Part shown: piece after piece, positions 1 to 9,581 of the stretch
Numbering within the stretch: the first letter of the stretch is position 1
How the letters are laid out: the number at the start of each line of letters is the position of its first letter
Translations under genes and position numbers: made by a program
Source: Candidatus Nanopelagicales bacterium
GTDB lineage: Bacteria; Actinomycetota; Actinomycetes; S36-B12; UBA5976
Reading direction: 5' to 3'
NCBI GenBank assembly: GCA_023260395.1
Contig: JALQVI010000008.1
Coordinates: 1-41,508, forward strand
DNA: 41,508 bases
The notes under the pieces: generated by a model
Told to the model about the DNA's origin: nothing
Databases searched by the model: none
Seen by the model: the letters and a program-made list of their open reading frames with translations, nothing else

Positions 1-522
1 ATGGCAACATCGGTTCAAAGGTCACTATGAAGTACCCAGCCATTTGGTTGCAGGGCGAACATGCCAAGGGTGAAACCTTGTCCATCGCATTTGCTGGCGA
101 AGGTCAGCATCAGGATGCCGGCGCAAAGATGGTTCACGCTGCACCTAACACATCATCATCAATTATCAGCAAGTCAGTTGCACGCGGTGGCGGTCGTACG
201 TCGTACCGCGGCCTGATTCAGGTTCTCGAAGGTTGCCACGGCGCCAAGAGCACTGTGAAGTGTGATGCGCTATTGGTCGACGATATTTCGCGTTCGGATA
301 CCTACCCATATGTCGATGTTCGTGAAGATGACGTTGCCTTCGGTTTCCAAGGTGTCCGAAGATCAGTTGTTCTACTTGATGTCACGCGGTATGGACGAAG
401 ACGAAGCCATGGCCATGATTGTTCGTGGTTTCGTTGAGCCAATCGCTCGCGAACTTCCAATGGAATACGCACTCGAATTGAACCGACTTATCGAACTACA
501 AATGGAAGGCGCGGTTGGCTAA
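1..522 (+). CDS. sufB: SufB, Fe-S cluster scaffold (C-terminal part, apparent frameshift)
   Basis: This is the C-terminal part of SufB, the scaffold of the SufBCD complex that builds Fe-S clusters in the cytoplasm; the 5' end lies outside the window. Reading in frame from base 3 gives typical SufB sequence ([15 protein letters not shown], then KCDALLVDD with the conserved Cys, then [15 protein letters not shown]). At about 342 the frame jumps: the remainder ([17 protein letters not shown] to LQMEGAVG) is read from 343 to the stop at 520-522. Compared with the family consensus, the residues between FG and VSK (normally HEAT) are missing, which fits loss of 14 nucleotides. Read straight through, the first frame runs on out of frame to a stop at 437. 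Both halves are otherwise intact, so this is a recent mutation or a sequence error. Identity is certain; functional status is not. Confidence 0.9.
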
Positions 523-1657
523 CGTGACTGCCGTTAAAGAACATGAAATTTCGCTAGTTCCAGCGACCGACCATGCGCCTTCGGTGTACTCGCTTACCAG
601 CGATGCCTTCGATGTGCCGACTGGCCGTGAAGAGGAATGGCGTTTCACTCCGCTTAAGCGACTCAAGGATCTGCATGCAGCGCAAGCTCCCGCAGGTTCG
701 ACGTGGTCACTTTCTGCGGATGTTGTCGATGGCGTAACGCTCGTTAACGACACTGCAAAGAATGATGATCGTCGTGGATTCACTGACCGCGTAGCGGCTT
801 CGGCTTGGCAGCATGCTGACGTTGTTTCAACGCTAACGATTCCGGCCAAAGCCGATGTAGCTGAAACCATCACAGTTAATTTCCAGGGTGATGGTTCAAC
901 TCAGTACGGACAACTTGATATCGTTGCCGGTCAGCACTCACGAGCAACAGTGATTATTAATCATGTTGGCAGCGCAACACTCGCCGCCAACGTTGACATC
1001 ACTGTCGCTGATGGAGCACAACTTACGGTTGTATCAATTCAGGATTGGGCAGCTGATTCAGTTCAGTTGAGTCACCATCGCCTGAACTTGGGTCGCGATG
1101 CACGTATCAAGCACGTCGTAGTAACACTTGGTGGCAACGTGGTTCGCATCATTCCAAGCGTGAACTACACCGCGCCTGGTGGCGACGCTGAACTCATAGG
1201 CTTGTATTTTGCAGGTGCAAATCAGCATGCCGAACATCGTTTGTTCGTGGACCACAGTGTTGATCACTGCCGCAGCAACGTTGTGTACAAGGGCGCGCTG
1301 AACGGTGCCGATGCTCACACTGTTTGGGTTGGCGACGTACTTATTCGTGCAAACGCTGTTGGCACCGAGACCTACGAAATCAACCGCAACTTGGTTCTTA
1401 GCCAAGGCGGCCGTGCTGATTCAGTTCCTAACCTTGAAATTGAAACCGGTGAAATTGTTGGCGCTGGGCACGCAAGCACAACTGGACGTTTTGATGACGA
1501 ACAGTTGTTCTACTTGATGTCCCGTGGCATTTCGGCGGATGAAGCTCGCAATCTTGTATTGCGCGGATTCTTCGAAGATGTGCTGAACCAAATTAATGTC
1601 CATGAAATCGATGACCGCGTGCGCGAACGCATCGAAGAGCGTTTGGCAGGAAACTAA
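515..1657 (+). CDS. sufD: SufD, Fe-S cluster assembly protein
   Basis: SufD pairs with SufB in the SufBC2D complex. The 380-residue product has the beta-helical SufBD core and the family's C-terminal signature around residues 318-345 ([19 protein letters not shown]). The conserved His (about 319) corresponds to the SufD histidine implicated in nascent cluster formation. The chosen start is TTG at 515, six bases after GGAAG at 504-508, overlapping the sufB stop by 8 bases; GTG at 524 is the alternative. The stop overlaps the next start by one base (TAATG), so translation is probably coupled. The short C-terminal stretch CAGTTGTTCTACTTGATGTC also occurs in sufB, as expected for paralogues. Confidence 0.93.
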   Translation: MANVTAVKEHEISLVPATDHAPSVYSLTSDAFDVPTGREEEWRFTPLKRLKDLHAAQAPAGSTWSLSADVVDGVTLVNDTAKNDDRRGFTDRVAASAWQHADVVSTLTIPAKADVAETITVNFQGDGSTQYGQLDIVAGQHSRATVIINHVGSATLAANVDITVADGAQLTVVSIQDWAADSVQLSHHRLNLGRDARIKHVVVTLGGNVVRIIPSVNYTAPGGDAELIGLYFAGANQHAEHRLFVDHSVDHCRSNVVYKGALNGADAHTVWVGDVLIRANAVGTETYEINRNLVLSQGGRADSVPNLEIETGEIVGAGHASTTGRFDDEQLFYLMSRGISADEARNLVLRGFFEDVLNQINVHEIDDRVRERIEERLAGN

Positions 1658-1974
1658 TGAGCCAGGCTATTGGGCGCCTTTCGGATTTTGCAGACCGTTC
1701 ACCGCGAAAGATTGACGTTGATGGGGAAGACGTTTTAGTCGTCCGTATCGATGATGAAGTCTTTGCGGTCAGCGACACCTGCACACATGCCGAAGTTTCC
1801 CTTAGCGAAGGCGATTTAGTTGATTGCGCAATCGAATGCTGGCTTCACGGTTCGGCATTCGACTTACGTACGGGTGAACCATCAGGTCCACCAGCAGTAA
1901 AACCTTTAGAAACATATGTCGTTACACGAAGTGACGATGCAGATCCAGAAATTTACCTAGCAGCGAGGAGCTAA
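1657..1974 (+). CDS. Rieske-type [2Fe-2S] ferredoxin in suf operon
   Basis: This small non-haem Rieske ferredoxin has 105 residues. The cluster ligands are visible as CTH (C42, H44) and CWLH (C61, H64), the C-x-H...C-x2-H pattern of dioxygenase-type Rieske ferredoxins. There is no signal peptide or membrane anchor, so it is cytoplasmic. It sits between sufD and sufC with a 1-base overlap upstream and a 3-base gap downstream, the normal place for this gene in actinobacterial suf operons. There it may deliver electrons for cluster assembly or serve as an acceptor; that role is inferred from context. The family assignment is secure. Confidence 0.9.
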   Translation: MSQAIGRLSDFADRSPRKIDVDGEDVLVVRIDDEVFAVSDTCTHAEVSLSEGDLVDCAIECWLHGSAFDLRTGEPSGPPAVKPLETYVVTRSDDADPEIYLAARS

Positions 1975-1977
1975 GGA

Positions 1978-2730
1978 ATGTCAACACTAGAAATTAAGAA
2001 CCTGCAAGTACAGGTTTCAACCGATGATGGCCCGAAGGACATCTTGCGTGGCGTCGACCTGACAGTTAAGGCTGGCGAAACTCACGCATTGATGGGACCT
2101 AACGGTTCCGGTAAGTCAACGTTGGCATACGCCATCGCTGGTCACCCAAAGTACGACATCACTGGCGGCTCTGTTCTGCTTGATGGTCAAGAAGTACTCG
2201 AGATGTCAGTTGACGAGCGTGCTCGCGCCGGTCTCTTCCTGGCAATGCAGTACCCAGTTGAAGTTCCAGGTGTGTCTGTCTCTAACTTCCTTCGTACGTC
2301 AGCCACTGCTATTCGCGGCGAAGCTCCAAACTTGCGTACTTGGATCAAGGAAATGAAGGAAGCTATGGCTGCGCTTCAGATCGATCCAGAATTCGCAGAG
2401 CGTTCAGTCAACGAAGGCTTCTCCGGTGGCGAGCGCAAGCGCACCGAAATTTTGCAGCTTGAACTCCTCAAGCCAAAGATTGCTGTGCTTGATGAAACTG
2501 ATTCAGGTCTTGACGTTGACGCACTACGCGTCGTGTCAGAAGGCATCAACCGTGTTCGCGCAACTGGCGAAACCGGCATGCTCGTTATCACTCACTTCAC
2601 ACGTATCTTGAATTACGTAAAGCCAGATTTCGTTCACGTATTCTTCGAAGGTCGCATCGTTCGCGAAGGTGGCCCAGAGTTGGCTAACGAAATCGAAGAA
2701 AACGGTTACGCGCAGTTCATTGCGGGATAA
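1978..2730 (+). CDS. sufC: SufC, Fe-S assembly ATPase
   Basis: SufC is the ABC-type ATPase of the SufBC2D scaffold; it drives conformational change rather than transport. The 250-residue protein has Walker A GPNGSGKST (residues 40-48), the signature FSGGERKR and Walker B IAVLDETDSGLD, where the D-E-T-D-S-G-L-D form is typical of SufC. Length is normal. It follows the Rieske gene by three bases with AGGAG just upstream (GCGAGGAGCTAAGG before ATG), and precedes sufS by three bases. Nothing is unusual. Confidence 0.96.
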   Translation: MSTLEIKNLQVQVSTDDGPKDILRGVDLTVKAGETHALMGPNGSGKSTLAYAIAGHPKYDITGGSVLLDGQEVLEMSVDERARAGLFLAMQYPVEVPGVSVSNFLRTSATAIRGEAPNLRTWIKEMKEAMAALQIDPEFAERSVNEGFSGGERKRTEILQLELLKPKIAVLDETDSGLDVDALRVVSEGINRVRATGETGMLVITHFTRILNYVKPDFVHVFFEGRIVREGGPELANEIEENGYAQFIAG

Positions 2731-4450
<1,720 letters not shown>

Positions 4451-4451
<1 letters not shown>

Positions 4452-4765
4452 TGGAAACCATTAAAGAAGACGACGTATTCGAATTATTGCGAGATGTCGT
4501 TGACCCTGAACTGGGTATCAACGTTGTTGATCTCGGCTTGGTTTATGGCGTGACTGTTGATGAAGCCAATGCCGCCACAATTGACATGACATTGACGTCT
4601 GCGGCTTGCCCTTTGACTGATGTCATCGAAGACCAAGCACGCGCAGCTCTTGATGGTCACGTCAGCGACTTCAAGTTGAACTGGGTGTGGATGCCACCAT
4701 GGGGTCCAGACAAGATCACTGACGATGGCCGCGAAATGCTTCGCGCCCTTGGCTTCAATATCTAA
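4451..4765 (+). CDS. sufT: SufT-like MIP18/DUF59 family protein
   Basis: This is a 104-residue single-domain MIP18 (DUF59) protein, a family that helps mature Fe-S proteins. Visible features are VVDPELGINVVDLGLVYG near the N terminus and the conserved cysteine in TSAACPLTD (about residue 53). The C-terminal WMPPWGPDKIT segment is typical of the family. The ATG at 4451 overlaps the sufU stop (TAATG), which supports this start over an upstream in-frame ATG at 4385 inside sufU. It is the last gene of the suf operon. The exact role in this organism is inferred from the family and from position. Confidence 0.9.
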
Positions 4766-4811
4766 TTTCTTTCTGTACTTTCTTTATCTCGTTTAGGCGG
4801 CTTTACATCTC

Positions 4812-6410
4812 GTGATTCAAGTTACTGATCTCGAGTTGCGTGCTGGCGCCGATTTGCTGCTCGGTGGTGCAACATTCCGAATTGATGCAGGCGATCGTGT
4901 TGGACTTGTCGGTCGAAATGGTGCAGGCAAAACCACAATGACGAAAGTGCTTGCAGGCGTGACGCTTCCTGCAGGTGGCCAGATTGCTACTGGTGGAACT
5001 GTTGGCTACTTGCCGCAAGACCCACGCACAGGTGACCTTGATGTCATTGCGATGGATCGCATTTTGTCTGCGCGAGGTCTCGATGAAGCGATGCGACGTT
5101 TGCGCCAAGCCGAACTCGACATGGCATCCGAAGATGAAGCCGTTCGCGATCGTGGCATGCGTAAGTACACGAACGCCGAAGCAGAGTTTCAATCCGCTGG
5201 TGGTTATGCCGCTGAAAGTGAGGCAGCATCGCTTGCCAATAGCGTCGGTATTCCGCGAAATGTGCTGGACCAAGAATTAGGAACACTGTCTGGTGGTCAG
5301 CGCCGACGAATTGAGCTTGCCCGAATCTTGTTCAGTGATGCCGAAACGTTGCTCCTCGATGAACCTACGAACCACCTGGACGCCGATTCCATCACCTGGC
5401 TTCGCGGTTTTTTGCAAAATCACAAGGGCGGACTAATTGTTATCAGTCACGATGTCGAGTTACTTGAGGCGACGGTCAATCGGGTATTCCATTTGGATGC
5501 CAACCGTCAGGCTCTTGATTTGTACAACATGGGTTGGAAGGAATACCTCAACGCCCGTGAGACAGACGAGCGTCGCCGTAAGCGCGAGTATGCCAACGCC
5601 GAAAAGCAAGCCGCGGTTCTCAAGCAACAGGCTGATCGCATGCGTGCAAAGGCATCAAAGGCAAAGGCGGCACAGAGCATGCTCAAGCGCGCCGATCGAA
5701 TCATGGATGGACTCGAAGGCGAGCGCGTAGCCGACAGGGTAGCTAAGCTGCGATTCCCGACGCCAAGCCCATGTGGCAAGACGCCGCTTATGGCTACCGG
5801 TTTGAGTCGCTCGTACGGTTCGCTGGAAATTTTCACTGACGTGGATCTTGCAATTGATAAAGGTTCCAAGGTTGTTGTTCTTGGCCTTAACGGTGCTGGT
5901 AAGACCACATTGCTACGAATGTTGGGTGGCGTCGACCAGCCAGATACTGGCGAGATTGTTCCTGGTCATGGTTTGAAGATTGGCTATTACGCACAGGAAC
6001 ACGAGACGCTCGATGACGAACGCACAGTTCTTGAAAATATGATGACCGCATCAGCGGAATTGAATGACACTCAAGTTCGCAGTGTTCTTGGTTCATTCCT
6101 GTTCTCTGGTGACGCGGTTAATAAGCCTGCGGGTGTTCTATCAGGTGGCGAAAAGACGCGTTTGAGTCTGGCGATGCTTGTTGTTTCAGCTGCAAACGTT
6201 CTGCTCCTAGATGAACCGACCAACAACTTGGACCCAGCTAGCCGAGCGGAAATTTTGGATGCTCTCAGCACCTTTGAAGGCGCTGTTGTGCTGGTTTCGC
6301 ACGATGAAGGCGCTGTGTCAGCGCTAAACCCTGAACGCGTTTTGTTGTTACCTGACGGTGTCGAAGACATCTGGAACGATGACTACTTGGATTTAATCTC
6401 GCTTGCCTAG
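4812..6410 (+). CDS. ABC-F family ATPase (EttA/Uup-like)
   Basis: This soluble protein of 532 residues has two ABC ATPase domains and no membrane segments, so it belongs to ABC-F, a family that acts on the ribosome. Domain 1 has GRNGAGKTT (about 34-42), LSGGQRRR and DEPTNHLD; domain 2 has GLNGAGKTT, LSGGEKTR and DEPTNNLD. Between them is a charged, Lys/Arg-rich linker (about 245-305) that enters the ribosomal E site in characterised members. The start is GTG at 4812. The gene follows the suf operon by 46 bases, which contain no hairpin. Whether it is a translation factor or an antibiotic-protection protein cannot be told from sequence alone; a housekeeping role is more likely. Confidence 0.9.
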   Translation: MIQVTDLELRAGADLLLGGATFRIDAGDRVGLVGRNGAGKTTMTKVLAGVTLPAGGQIATGGTVGYLPQDPRTGDLDVIAMDRILSARGLDEAMRRLRQAELDMASEDEAVRDRGMRKYTNAEAEFQSAGGYAAESEAASLANSVGIPRNVLDQELGTLSGGQRRRIELARILFSDAETLLLDEPTNHLDADSITWLRGFLQNHKGGLIVISHDVELLEATVNRVFHLDANRQALDLYNMGWKEYLNARETDERRRKREYANAEKQAAVLKQQADRMRAKASKAKAAQSMLKRADRIMDGLEGERVADRVAKLRFPTPSPCGKTPLMATGLSRSYGSLEIFTDVDLAIDKGSKVVVLGLNGAGKTTLLRMLGGVDQPDTGEIVPGHGLKIGYYAQEHETLDDERTVLENMMTASAELNDTQVRSVLGSFLFSGDAVNKPAGVLSGGEKTRLSLAMLVVSAANVLLLDEPTNNLDPASRAEILDALSTFEGAVVLVSHDEGAVSALNPERVLLLPDGVEDIWNDDYLDLISLA

Positions 6411-6426
6411 TTAGAGTTAAAGCATC

Positions 6427-8316
6427 ATGAGTATGCATGCAGGAAACCCTTGGGCCGCGTATCAAAGTTTCACCTCTGACAAGTCGGTTAAAGATCAAGA
6501 ATTAGCTCGAGGCACAGTTCGACGCGTTTTGCGCTACGCAGCTGGATTTAAGAAACTCATCTTCGGATACTTGGCACTTTTGGTATTGGACTCACTGTTG
6601 GTTGTTATTCAACCGTTGCTGTTTAAACGCATTGTTGACGTAGCCATTCCAGCAAAGAATGCCAACATGGTCACGGTCACCGCACTAATCATTGCTGGTA
6701 TCGCGTTATTCGATGCGGCGCTTGCGGTGGTCATCCGAAAGATTTCGGCGCAAATTGGTGAAGGTCTTATCTATAACCTGCGTACTGAAGTGTTTGATCA
6801 CGTTCAGCGTCAATCGATTGCATTCTTCACTCGAGCCCAGACCGGCGCGTTGATTTCACGTCTCAATAGCGACGTGATGGGAGCTCAGCGAGCGTTCACG
6901 TCGACATTAGGCGGAGTTGTTGGAAACGTCATCACCTTGGTGGCTGTTGCCGGCACGATGCTTGTTCTGTCGTGGAAAATCACGATTGCATCCTTGTTCT
7001 TGTTGCCGGTTTTCTGGCTTCCAGCCCGACTAGTGGGTCGCCGTCTGCAATCGCTGACTCGCGAGCAGGCCGATAACAATGCAGCAATGAGTACCCAAAT
7101 GTCGGAACGATTCAATGTCTCCGGCGCATTGTTGATGAAACTTTTTGGTCGACCCGATCGCGAGACTGCAGAATTTTCCTATCGAGCGGGTCGAGTTCGT
7201 GATGTTGGTGTGAACATCGCGATGGCTAACAGTGTGTTTTTCACGGCGATGGTGTTGGTGGGCTCGTTTGCTACAGCCTTGGTCTACGGAATTGGCGGAA
7301 ATGCCGTCATCAGTGGCGCGTTGACATTGGGAACTTTGCTGGCATTGGTTGCCTTGCTTGGGCGCTTGTACGGCCCTATTACAGCCATTGCAAACGTGCG
7401 AGTGGATATCATGACGTCGATGGTGGCATTCGAGCGAGTTTTTGAAGTACTCGACCTTGAGCCCATGGTGGCAGACGCGCCAGACGCCGTGACTTTGCCT
7501 CGCGGTAAGACCAGCGTTGAATTCAAAAGTGTTGACTTCAGGTATCCAAACTCAGATGAAGTGTCATTGGCAAGTTTGGAAGTAGTCGCTCGTACCGACC
7601 AAGTTATTGCCGAAGAGCTCATTCTCAAAGACATGTCATTTCGGGCTGAACCGGGTCAGCTCGTCGCCTTGGTTGGTCCTTCAGGTGCTGGCAAGAGCAC
7701 GACAGCGTCGTTGGTTTCGCGGTTATTTGATCCGGTAAGCGGTCAAGTGTGCGTTGGTGAGTTGGACGTGCGCACAGTGACGCAAGAATCACTGCACGAC
7801 GTTGTTGGTGTTGTTTCACAGGATTCGCACATGTTCCATGACTCAATTCGCGCCAACTTGCTGTACGCCCGTCCAGATGCCACTGATGCAGAAATCATGG
7901 CGGCATGTCATGACGCACAGATTGCACACATGATTGAAGAATTGCCACAGGGGTTGGACACAATCGTTGGTGATCGTGGCTATCGGCTATCTGGCGGCGA
8001 AAAACAGCGCCTAGCAATTGCGCGACTTCTTCTCAAGGCCCCGGATGTCGTGGTGCTTGATGAAGCAACTGCGCACCTCGATAGTGAATCTGAATCAGCA
8101 GTTCAGTTAGCGTTGACGACAGCTCTGCGCGGACGCACGTCAATTGTGATTGCTCATCGGCTTTCGACGATTAGACAAGCAGATCAAATTCTTGTTATTG
8201 ACGATGGCCAAGTTGTGCAACGGGGAACTCATGATGAGTTGTTGGCTATAGGGGGCTTGTATTCTGACCTTTATCGTCGACAGTTTTCTGATGCAGCGCC
8301 TCATTCCGAACCATAA
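6427..8316 (+). CDS. ABC exporter, fused permease-ATPase
   Basis: This is a 629-residue type IV ABC exporter half-transporter. An N-terminal six-helix membrane domain (about residues 35-330) is followed by an ATPase domain with Walker A GPSGAGKST, signature LSGGEKQRLAIAR and Walker B VVVLDEATAHLD. Family members export lipids or drugs as homo- or heterodimers; the substrate here is unknown. The acidic insert SNSDEVSLASLEVVARTDQV lies inside the ATPase domain before the usual LKDMSF strand. A TAGAGT hexamer at 6412-6417 lies nine bases before the ATG and may be a promoter giving a 2-3 base leader. Its 3' end overlaps the opposing SURF1 gene by 71 bases. Confidence 0.9.
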   Translation: MSMHAGNPWAAYQSFTSDKSVKDQELARGTVRRVLRYAAGFKKLIFGYLALLVLDSLLVVIQPLLFKRIVDVAIPAKNANMVTVTALIIAGIALFDAALAVVIRKISAQIGEGLIYNLRTEVFDHVQRQSIAFFTRAQTGALISRLNSDVMGAQRAFTSTLGGVVGNVITLVAVAGTMLVLSWKITIASLFLLPVFWLPARLVGRRLQSLTREQADNNAAMSTQMSERFNVSGALLMKLFGRPDRETAEFSYRAGRVRDVGVNIAMANSVFFTAMVLVGSFATALVYGIGGNAVISGALTLGTLLALVALLGRLYGPITAIANVRVDIMTSMVAFERVFEVLDLEPMVADAPDAVTLPRGKTSVEFKSVDFRYPNSDEVSLASLEVVARTDQVIAEELILKDMSFRAEPGQLVALVGPSGAGKSTTASLVSRLFDPVSGQVCVGELDVRTVTQESLHDVVGVVSQDSHMFHDSIRANLLYARPDATDAEIMAACHDAQIAHMIEELPQGLDTIVGDRGYRLSGGEKQRLAIARLLLKAPDVVVLDEATAHLDSESESAVQLALTTALRGRTSIVIAHRLSTIRQADQILVIDDGQVVQRGTHDELLAIGGLYSDLYRRQFSDAAPHSEP

Positions 8317-9007
8317 TGATCCAGCCAATGACGGTCATGATGGCAAAGAAAATCCACTGCAGCGCATAAGAGCGATGTGGGCCTTCGGTCACGGTGGGTG
8401 CCGGAATCAGTTTCAATCCAACGCCTGAATCAGGTCGACTGGCTATTAATTCTCCATATGCATTGCGAACGACTGATGCGTCGTTTAGAGATGTGGGATC
8501 AATTGCATCGACTTGTCCTACAGGTAAATCTGTTGGACGTGGTGCGGGCGTGCTTGCAAGAATTCGGACGCGAGCGGCTACCTCGACCGTCCCTGCTGGG
8601 GGATTTGTGATGTGCGGAGATTCTCGAGCTGTGTCAGCAGCAATGTGCCAACCACGATTAATCAAAATCGTTCCGTTAGCCGTTTTGAGCGGCGTCATTA
8701 CCCAAAAACCATATTCGGATTCAAAGCTTTGCTTACGCACCAGTGTTTGATGCGCAGTATCCCATGTGCCAACGAGATGAATTGGCCGCCACTGGTCGCT
8801 TGCTTTAATGACATGCGAGGTGGGGTTTACCAGAGCAGTCAGGTCGACTGGATCTGAATTAATGTTGCGCGTAATGACTAGGTTGTAAGCCTGACGCTGA
8901 TGCAACCTGCGCCATTGCCATTGGGACAGCGCATTAAATGATGGCAGAAGTAAGAGTGCTACGAGTGTTACTGCAATCCATTTCGGGGTCAGTAAGAACT
9001 TGTACAC
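8246..9007 (-). CDS. SURF1 family protein (cytochrome oxidase assembly)
   Basis: This 253-residue SURF1-like membrane protein belongs to a family that assists assembly of the haem-copper cytochrome c oxidase. It has an N-terminal transmembrane helix (about 10-28), the early QWQWRRLHQR motif, the GTW and LVRKQS elements, ILINRGW in the periplasmic domain, and a second transmembrane helix at about 222-242 (YALQWIFFAIMTVIGWIIM). The start is GTG at 9007. About 20 residues after VRNEA extend past the family's usual end and lie entirely within the 71-base overlap with the ABC exporter, so the tail looks like read-through into opposing coding sequence. Confidence 0.87.
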   Translation of the reverse strand: MYKFLLTPKWIAVTLVALLLLPSFNALSQWQWRRLHQRQAYNLVITRNINSDPVDLTALVNPTSHVIKASDQWRPIHLVGTWDTAHQTLVRKQSFESEYGFWVMTPLKTANGTILINRGWHIAADTARESPHITNPPAGTVEVAARVRILASTPAPRPTDLPVGQVDAIDPTSLNDASVVRNAYGELIASRPDSGVGLKLIPAPTVTEGPHRSYALQWIFFAIMTVIGWIIMVRNEALHQKTVDDKGQNTSPL

Positions 9008-9014
9008 ACGTTTA

Positions 9015-9020
9015 AGGTTA
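9015..9020 (-). promoter_or_regulatory. -10 element TAACCT, probable leaderless start of SURF1 gene
   Basis: On the minus strand TAACCT is followed by seven bases and then the GTG start. This is the actinobacterial leaderless arrangement. The first three bases are also the TAA stop codon of the upstream DUF3099 gene. No Shine-Dalgarno sequence is visible. Confidence 0.4.
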
Positions 9021-9311
9021 GTCGTGTGCCGAATCGCTGATTGCCACGCGCTGTTCTTGAGGAGAAACTAAGTCAGGGCCAAAAAGTCGGCGCTCACGGC
9101 CGGCATTGGCAACGACGACTGAAAAGTACGGCAAAAGTACGGCGCCAATAATGAATGTCCAACGAAGCCAGCCAGAAGTTGCGATTCCTGCAATAAAGCA
9201 CAATGTGCGAATACCCATGCTGATGAGGTAGCGCCGTTGACGGCCTTTTTGTTCAACAGACATGCCAGGTGCGGCACCAGTGATGCTGAAAACTTCTGGT
9301 TCTTGGGCCAT
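9018..9311 (-). CDS. DUF3099 small membrane protein
   Basis: This 97-residue protein has the DUF3099 pattern: a short N-terminal segment (VFSITGAAPGMS), a basic RQRRYLISMGIRTLCF stretch, two transmembrane helices (about residues 32-50 and 55-72), and the ending VVVANAGRERR before a soluble tail. DUF3099 is an actinobacterial family of unknown function. The start at 9311 was chosen because family homology begins there and a TACTCT hexamer precedes it by six bases; an upstream in-frame ATG at 9530 would add 73 non-homologous residues overlapping the dodecin gene. It is 10 bases upstream of the SURF1 gene on the same strand. Confidence 0.83.
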   Translation of the reverse strand: MAQEPEVFSITGAAPGMSVEQKGRQRRYLISMGIRTLCFIAGIATSGWLRWTFIIGAVLLPYFSVVVANAGRERRLFGPDLVSPQEQRVAISDSAHD

Positions 9312-9317
9312 ACGTCT

Positions 9318-9323
9318 AGAGTA
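9318..9323 (-). promoter_or_regulatory. -10 element TACTCT, probable leaderless start of DUF3099 gene
   Basis: TACTCT on the minus strand ends six bases before the ATG at 9311, placing the expected transcription start on the A of the start codon. No ribosome binding site is visible. Confidence 0.45.
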
Positions 9324-9362
9324 CGTTGTGAGAACATCGAAGGCATCTTTTAGGAGTATCCA

Positions 9363-9575
9363 GTGGCTGACCGTACATACCGCGTAACTGAAATCGTAGG
9401 CACATCCCCCGATGGCATTGATCAAGCAATTCGAAATGGCATTAAGCGCGCTTCCGAAACACTTCGTCATCTCGATTGGTTCGAAGTAACTCAGGTTCGC
9501 GGCAACATCATGGATGGCGACATTGCTCACTTCCAGGTCGGCATGAAGGTCGGCTTCCGCCTCGAAGATTCCTAA
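9363..9575 (+). CDS. Dodecin, flavin-binding storage protein
   Basis: This is a 70-residue dodecin. Dodecins form hollow dodecamers that bind flavins or related cofactors and buffer free flavin. The sequence shows the family pattern: YRVTEIVGTSPDG, the single helix SIDQAI/IRNGIKRASETL region, then WFEVTQVRG, whose Trp stacks on the flavin in characterised dodecins, and HFQVGMKVGFRLE at the end. The start is GTG at 9363 with AGGAG at 9351-9355 upstream, so unlike several neighbours this mRNA has a ribosome binding site. It is divergent from the DUF3099 gene and convergent with tldE, six bases away. Confidence 0.9.
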   Translation: MADRTYRVTEIVGTSPDGIDQAIRNGIKRASETLRHLDWFEVTQVRGNIMDGDIAHFQVGMKVGFRLEDS

Positions 9576-9581
9576 AGTCGC

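Noticed and set aside
1-522. An intein in sufB, as in some mycobacteria, to explain the broken frame
   Set aside because: No intein splicing-domain sequence is present at the break; only about 14 bases are missing and nothing is inserted.
1058-1405. Minus-strand open frame of 115 codons inside sufD
   Set aside because: It is a shadow of the sufD frame, with no ribosome site and no recognisable family.
364-1520. A 20-base identical stretch (CAGTTGTTCTACTTGATGTC) in sufB and sufD
   Set aside because: It encodes the same conserved QLFYLM motif of two paralogous proteins, so it is explained by homology rather than a mobile or recombination site.
9312-9530. Longer start for the DUF3099 protein at 9530
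   Set aside because: The extra 73 residues have no family similarity and overlap the dodecin gene on the other strand; the shorter start has a well placed -10.
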